43,116 bases of DNA from Acidobacteriota bacterium. Its GTDB lineage: Bacteria > Acidobacteriota > Vicinamibacteria > Vicinamibacterales > UBA8438. Positions 39,916-43,116 of the stretch are shown piece after piece. How positions within the stretch are numbered: position 1 is the stretch's first letter; each line of letters starts with the position of its first letter. Below the pieces are notes generated by a model. It made no database searches and was not told the DNA's origin. It saw only the letters and a list, made by a program, of their open reading frames with translations. A program made the position numbers and the translations under genes. The DNA lies in contig JAPOVI010000330.1 in the NCBI GenBank assembly GCA_026708265.1, positions 1 through 43,116 of the forward strand, read 5' to 3'.

Positions 39916-42855
39916 TTGACGACCAGAACGCTCGTGGCGGGCGTCGGCCTTGCGCTGACCCTCGCGTATGCGGAGGATGCTCCGGGGCAGGGCCGCCAGA
40001 CCGGAACCATCCGCGGCACCGCGGTCGACTCGCAGGGGCTCTCGCTCCCCGGCGTCAGCGTCACCGTCCGATCTTCCTCGCTGCAGGGAACGCGCGCCGC
40101 CGTCACCGACGTCAACGGGAACTACTCGCTGCCGCAGCTCCCGCCCGGGACCTATGCGGTCGTGTTCGAGCTGTCCGGTTTCAACGATGTCGAGGAGCGG
40201 GCGACCGTTCCGCTCGGCGGCGACGTAGGCGTGAACGCCGTGCTGGCGCCCGGCGGCGTCACCGAGACGGTTGAAGTAACGAGTGTGGTCCCGGCGGAGA
40301 TCCAGACCACGGAGACCGCCTCGAACATGGTGGCGGAAGAGGTGAACGCCCTGCCGATGGGCCGTTCGCCGTTCGCCATTGCCGCGGTTCAGCCCGGGCT
40401 GAACACCAACACGCCGAACGGGGGGCAACTCGCGATCAACGGCTCGTTCGCGTACGACAACGTCTACTTCGTGGACGGAGTGGACGTCAACGACAACCTC
40501 TTCGGGACCGCGAACGCACTCTACGTTGCGGACGCCATCGAGGAGACGCAGGTGCTCACCTCCGGAATCTCCGCCGAGTACGGACGCTTCTCCGGCGGCG
40601 TGGTCAACGTCATCACCAAGAGCGGCGGCAACACGTTCTCGGGCAGTTGGCGAACCAACTACTTCAACCCGACCTGGCAAGGGCTCAACCCGTACGAGGT
40701 GGAGCACGAGGTCGAGCGGGAGGACGTTCTGAACCAGTCCCACGAGGCGACGCTCGGCGGACCGATCGCGCGCGACCGCCTCTGGTTCTTCTACTCGATG
40801 CGGCGCGCCCGGAGCACCGACAGCAGCAGCTTCGCGCAGACCGGCATCTCGTACAACAGCAGGTCGCACAACGACCGGAACCAGGTGAAGCTGACCGCGA
40901 CGCTTGCGCCGGGACATACGCTGTCCGGCCAGTACATGCGCAACCTGTCGTCCGGGTTCGCCCAACCCGCCTTCGGCTTCAGCATCACGCCGGACACGCA
41001 GATCGACGCGACCCGGCCGAACGACCTGTACGTGACCACCTACCGCGGCAGCGTGAGCCGCAACGTCTTTGCCGAGGCCCGGGTGTCGCGGAAGCGGTTC
41101 GGCTTCCGGGGCGGCGGCGGCGATCGGACCGCCATCGGGTACTCGCCGTTCATCACCCTGACCCAACAGCTTGGCCACTACAACGCGCCCTACTTCGATG
41201 CAACGGACCCGGAAGACCGGAACAACCTGCAGGTGACCGGCAGCCTCACCTGGCACGGCGGAACCCGCTCGCTGGGCTCGCACAACGTGAAGGTCGGCTT
41301 CGAGAGCTATCGGTCGACGCGCACCGGCGGCAACTCGCAGTCGTCCACCGGCTACGTCTTCGATGCCGACTTCAAGGTGGACGCCAACGGCGATCCCGTC
41401 CTCGTCAACGACCGGCTGGTCCCGGTGTTCTCCACCTTCGGCGCGCTCATCGAGAACTGGATCCCGTCACGCGGCGCCCGCATCGACATCAACACGTCGT
41501 CGTTCTTCATCAACGACAACTGGTCCCTGAACGATCACCTCTCGTTCAACCTGGGCGTGCGCGGCGAGATCGTGACGAGCAGCGCCACGCCGGGCGACAT
41601 CACGACCGTGGACACTCGCGCCATCGTTCCACGCCTGGCCGCGTCGTACGACCCCCTGGGCGACGGCCGCTACTCGATTCAGGCGACCTACGGCCACTAC
41701 GCCGGCAAGTACAGCGAGTCGCAGTTCGCGGAGAACACCAACGTCGGCAACCCGAGTCTGCTGTTCGGCTACTACGTCGGCCCGACGCATGAGTGCCCGG
41801 GTCTGCCGGACGCCACCGCGGCCGACTGCCCCGGGCTCGACCCGGCCAACTACGTCACCTTCCTCGGTCGCTTCCCGACGCAGAACGTGTTCACCGACGA
41901 ACGCCTAAACTCCCCCATCACGGAGGAGTTCACCCTGTCGAGCGGCGCGACGCTCGGGACGCGCGGGTACGTCCAGGCGACCTACGTCCGGCGTCGCGGC
42001 CGCAGCTTCGTCGAGGACTACCAGGACCTCACGACGGGGACGACGACCCTCACCGACCCGGAGACCGGGGCGGAGTACGGGACGTTCACGAACAAGTACT
42101 ACCGGAATCCCGGCGACCTGGGCGACGACCCGAGCGCCCTCGAGAGGAACTATGACGGCCTGCAACTCGAGACCCGCTACCGTTGGTTCGACGCCCTGCG
42201 GCTGAACGGCTCCTGGACGATTCAGCTTCGCAACGAGGGGAATTTCGACGGGGAGGGAACCAACACCCCCGGTGTCCCTTCCGTCTACGGCGACTGGCCG
42301 GAGGTGACCCCCGCGGACCGCTTCTACCCCTGGGGCCGTCTCGACGACTACCAGAAGCACCGGGCGCGCGTCTGGGGCATCTACACCCTCGGGCTGGGCG
42401 CGGCCGGGGATCTGGACGTCGGCGGCTTCTGGCGCTACGACTCGGCGAGCAACTACAGCCTGGCGTCGAGCAGCTTCCGCGTGACGCCGGAGCAGCAGGA
42501 GATTCTCGACGAGCTCGGCTACGTGGACGGTCCCTCGTCGCGAACGCTGTACTACGCGGCCGGCCGCGGATCGGAGTTCTACCACGGCTCCGGCCGGTTC
42601 GACCTGTCGCTCCACTACGACATCCCGGTGTGGCGCAGCCTGCGACCGTGGCTGAAGATCGAGTGGTACAACCTGACCAACAACGACAAGCAGATCTACT
42701 TCAACACGACCATTCGACCGCACCACGACGGTCCGCGGGACGGGTTGGGGATCCCGACGACGTACACCAGGGGCGATCGCTTCGGTGAAGCGACCTCCGC
42801 CGGCCACTACCGTGCCGCGCGGTCGTTCCTGGTGGCCTGGGGCTTCCGCTTCTAG
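39916..42855 (+). CDS. TonB-dependent receptor with CarboxypepD_reg-like domain (acidobacterial type)
   Basis: A 979-aa outer-membrane transporter. TTG at 39916 follows AGGAGGAGGT by seven bases and opens the signal TRTLVAGVGLALTLAYAEDA; the in-frame ATG at 39883 is less well placed. A beta-sandwich regulatory domain comes first (TGTIRGTAVDSQGLSLPGVS, TDVNGNYSLPQLPPGTYAVV). The plug follows (YFVDGVDVNDNLFG, EETQVLTSGISAEYGRFSGG, GVVNVITKSGGNTFSGSW). A barrel of alternating strands fills the rest, closing on RSFLVAWGFRF with the terminal Phe of outer-membrane proteins. There is a Cys pair in an external loop (HECPGLPDATAADCPGLD). Acidobacteriota carry many such receptors and the ligand cannot be inferred. 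Its TAG stop codon is the first base triplet of a 105-bp repeat. Confidence 0.92.
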   Translation: MTTRTLVAGVGLALTLAYAEDAPGQGRQTGTIRGTAVDSQGLSLPGVSVTVRSSSLQGTRAAVTDVNGNYSLPQLPPGTYAVVFELSGFNDVEERATVPLGGDVGVNAVLAPGGVTETVEVTSVVPAEIQTTETASNMVAEEVNALPMGRSPFAIAAVQPGLNTNTPNGGQLAINGSFAYDNVYFVDGVDVNDNLFGTANALYVADAIEETQVLTSGISAEYGRFSGGVVNVITKSGGNTFSGSWRTNYFNPTWQGLNPYEVEHEVEREDVLNQSHEATLGGPIARDRLWFFYSMRRARSTDSSSFAQTGISYNSRSHNDRNQVKLTATLAPGHTLSGQYMRNLSSGFAQPAFGFSITPDTQIDATRPNDLYVTTYRGSVSRNVFAEARVSRKRFGFRGGGGDRTAIGYSPFITLTQQLGHYNAPYFDATDPEDRNNLQVTGSLTWHGGTRSLGSHNVKVGFESYRSTRTGGNSQSSTGYVFDADFKVDANGDPVLVNDRLVPVFSTFGALIENWIPSRGARIDINTSSFFINDNWSLNDHLSFNLGVRGEIVTSSATPGDITTVDTRAIVPRLAASYDPLGDGRYSIQATYGHYAGKYSESQFAENTNVGNPSLLFGYYVGPTHECPGLPDATAADCPGLDPANYVTFLGRFPTQNVFTDERLNSPITEEFTLSSGATLGTRGYVQATYVRRRGRSFVEDYQDLTTGTTTLTDPETGAEYGTFTNKYYRNPGDLGDDPSALERNYDGLQLETRYRWFDALRLNGSWTIQLRNEGNFDGEGTNTPGVPSVYGDWPEVTPADRFYPWGRLDDYQKHRARVWGIYTLGLGAAGDLDVGGFWRYDSASNYSLASSSFRVTPEQQEILDELGYVDGPSSRTLYYAAGRGSEFYHGSGRFDLSLHYDIPVWRSLRPWLKIEWYNLTNNDKQIYFNTTIRPHHDGPRDGLGIPTTYTRGDRFGEATSAGHYRAARSFLVAWGFRF

Positions 42856-42957
42856 GAGCTTGCGCCGTAGAACGCAACGCAGTGGAGTTCCGCGGCGCGA
42901 GCTCCTGGGACGGTGGGGGCTGGGGCCGACCCGGAGCCTGCGACGGGTTGGCGGCGC
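42853..42957 (+). repeat. 105-bp dispersed repeat, right pair, copy 1
   Basis: Starts with the TAG stop of the TonB receptor. The hairpin half is AGGAGCTTGCGCCG (42854-42867) pairing with CGGCGCGAGCTCCT (42893-42906), 14 pairs with one U-G in RNA. The tail half matches that of the left pair except for one base. Placed directly at a stop codon, it can act as a transcription-ending or mRNA-stabilising structure. Confidence 0.93.
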
Positions 42958-43062
42958 TAGGAGCTTGCGCCGTAGAACGCAACGCAGTGGAGTTCCGCGG
43001 CGCGAGCTCCTGGGACGGTGGGGGCTGGGGCCGACCCGGAGCCTGCGACGGGTTGGCGGCGC
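42958..43062 (+). repeat. 105-bp dispersed repeat, right pair, copy 2
   Basis: Exact copy of 42853-42957, followed by TAG at 43063-43065, the same three bases that begin each unit. Orientation is opposite to the left pair, 37 kb away. Confidence 0.93.
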
Positions 43063-43116
43063 TAGCCTGGAATTCTCACCGGCGTAGCGACAAGAGGCTG
43101 CCCGTGATGGCGTAAA
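43063..43116. other. Right edge of window, no gene identified
   Basis: About 50 bases after the repeat pair, ending within unexplained sequence (GGAATTCTCACCGGCGTAG and onward). Too short to judge. Confidence 0.3.

Noticed and set aside
1-43116. tRNA, rRNA, integrase, transposase or complete insertion sequence
   Set aside because: I looked for characteristic motifs on both strands and found none, so the transfer signs rest on composition and gene debris only.

Overview
The window is a high-GC (about 70 %) bacterial chromosome segment. The gene families point to Acidobacteriota, most likely a Vicinamibacterales-type lineage, probably an uncultured environmental genome. The evidence is: PadR regulators paired with a long FtsX/MacB-like permease carrying the permease-prefix domain (ADOP type), a CarboxypepD-plug TonB receptor, and two sets of planctomycete-type cytochrome/Tat proteins (DUF1501+DUF1549/1553, and DUF1592-group+DUF1552). 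I see no tRNA, rRNA, CRISPR array or complete insertion sequence.

Layout. 1-2 kb: start of a PadR regulator and an ammonium transporter. 2-9.6 kb: mostly exported hydrolases and propeller proteins (M20 amidohydrolase, D-aminoacylase, metallo-beta-lactamase-fold hydrolase, PQQ sugar dehydrogenase, NHL propeller). 9.7-18.9 kb: two divergent planctomycete-type modules around a small coiled-coil membrane gene. 18.9-26.8 kb: an accessory stretch with a conspicuously lower-GC gene joining a lectin-like beta-sandwich to a TIR/deoxyribosyltransferase-like domain, decayed gene pieces, a PadR-ADOP permease pair, a Schlafen-type regulator and a DUF433/DUF5615 pair whose second gene is frameshifted. 26.8-34.6 kb: a minus-strand run with a 2-hydroxyacid dehydrogenase, a MatC-type carrier, an MmgE/PrpD protein, a small RR-motif protein and a two-gene PaoABC-like molybdenum oxidoreductase. 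34.6-43.1 kb: a truncated Uma2-family gene, an exported ankyrin protein, a second coiled-coil membrane protein, a PQQ dehydrogenase and a divergent TonB receptor.

Two signals stand out. First, an exact 105-bp unit occurs as a tandem pair near each end of the window (5511-5720 and, in opposite orientation, 42853-43062). Copies are identical within a pair but differ between pairs almost only in a hairpin. One pair lies next to, and appears to supply, a promoter; the other begins at the stop codon of the TonB receptor. Second, the lower-GC lectin/TIR-like fusion gene at 18917-19807 sits between an intact DUF1552 gene and a decayed fragment of a second DUF1552 gene, and is a candidate stress or defence effector not matching any system I can name.

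Many enzymes carry Sec or Tat-type signals, so much of the window serves periplasmic oxidation and hydrolysis of organic substrates, with uptake through a TonB receptor and inner-membrane carriers. Substrates cannot be read from the sequence. Several genes appear leaderless, with a -10-like box about 7-12 bases before the start codon and no Shine-Dalgarno.
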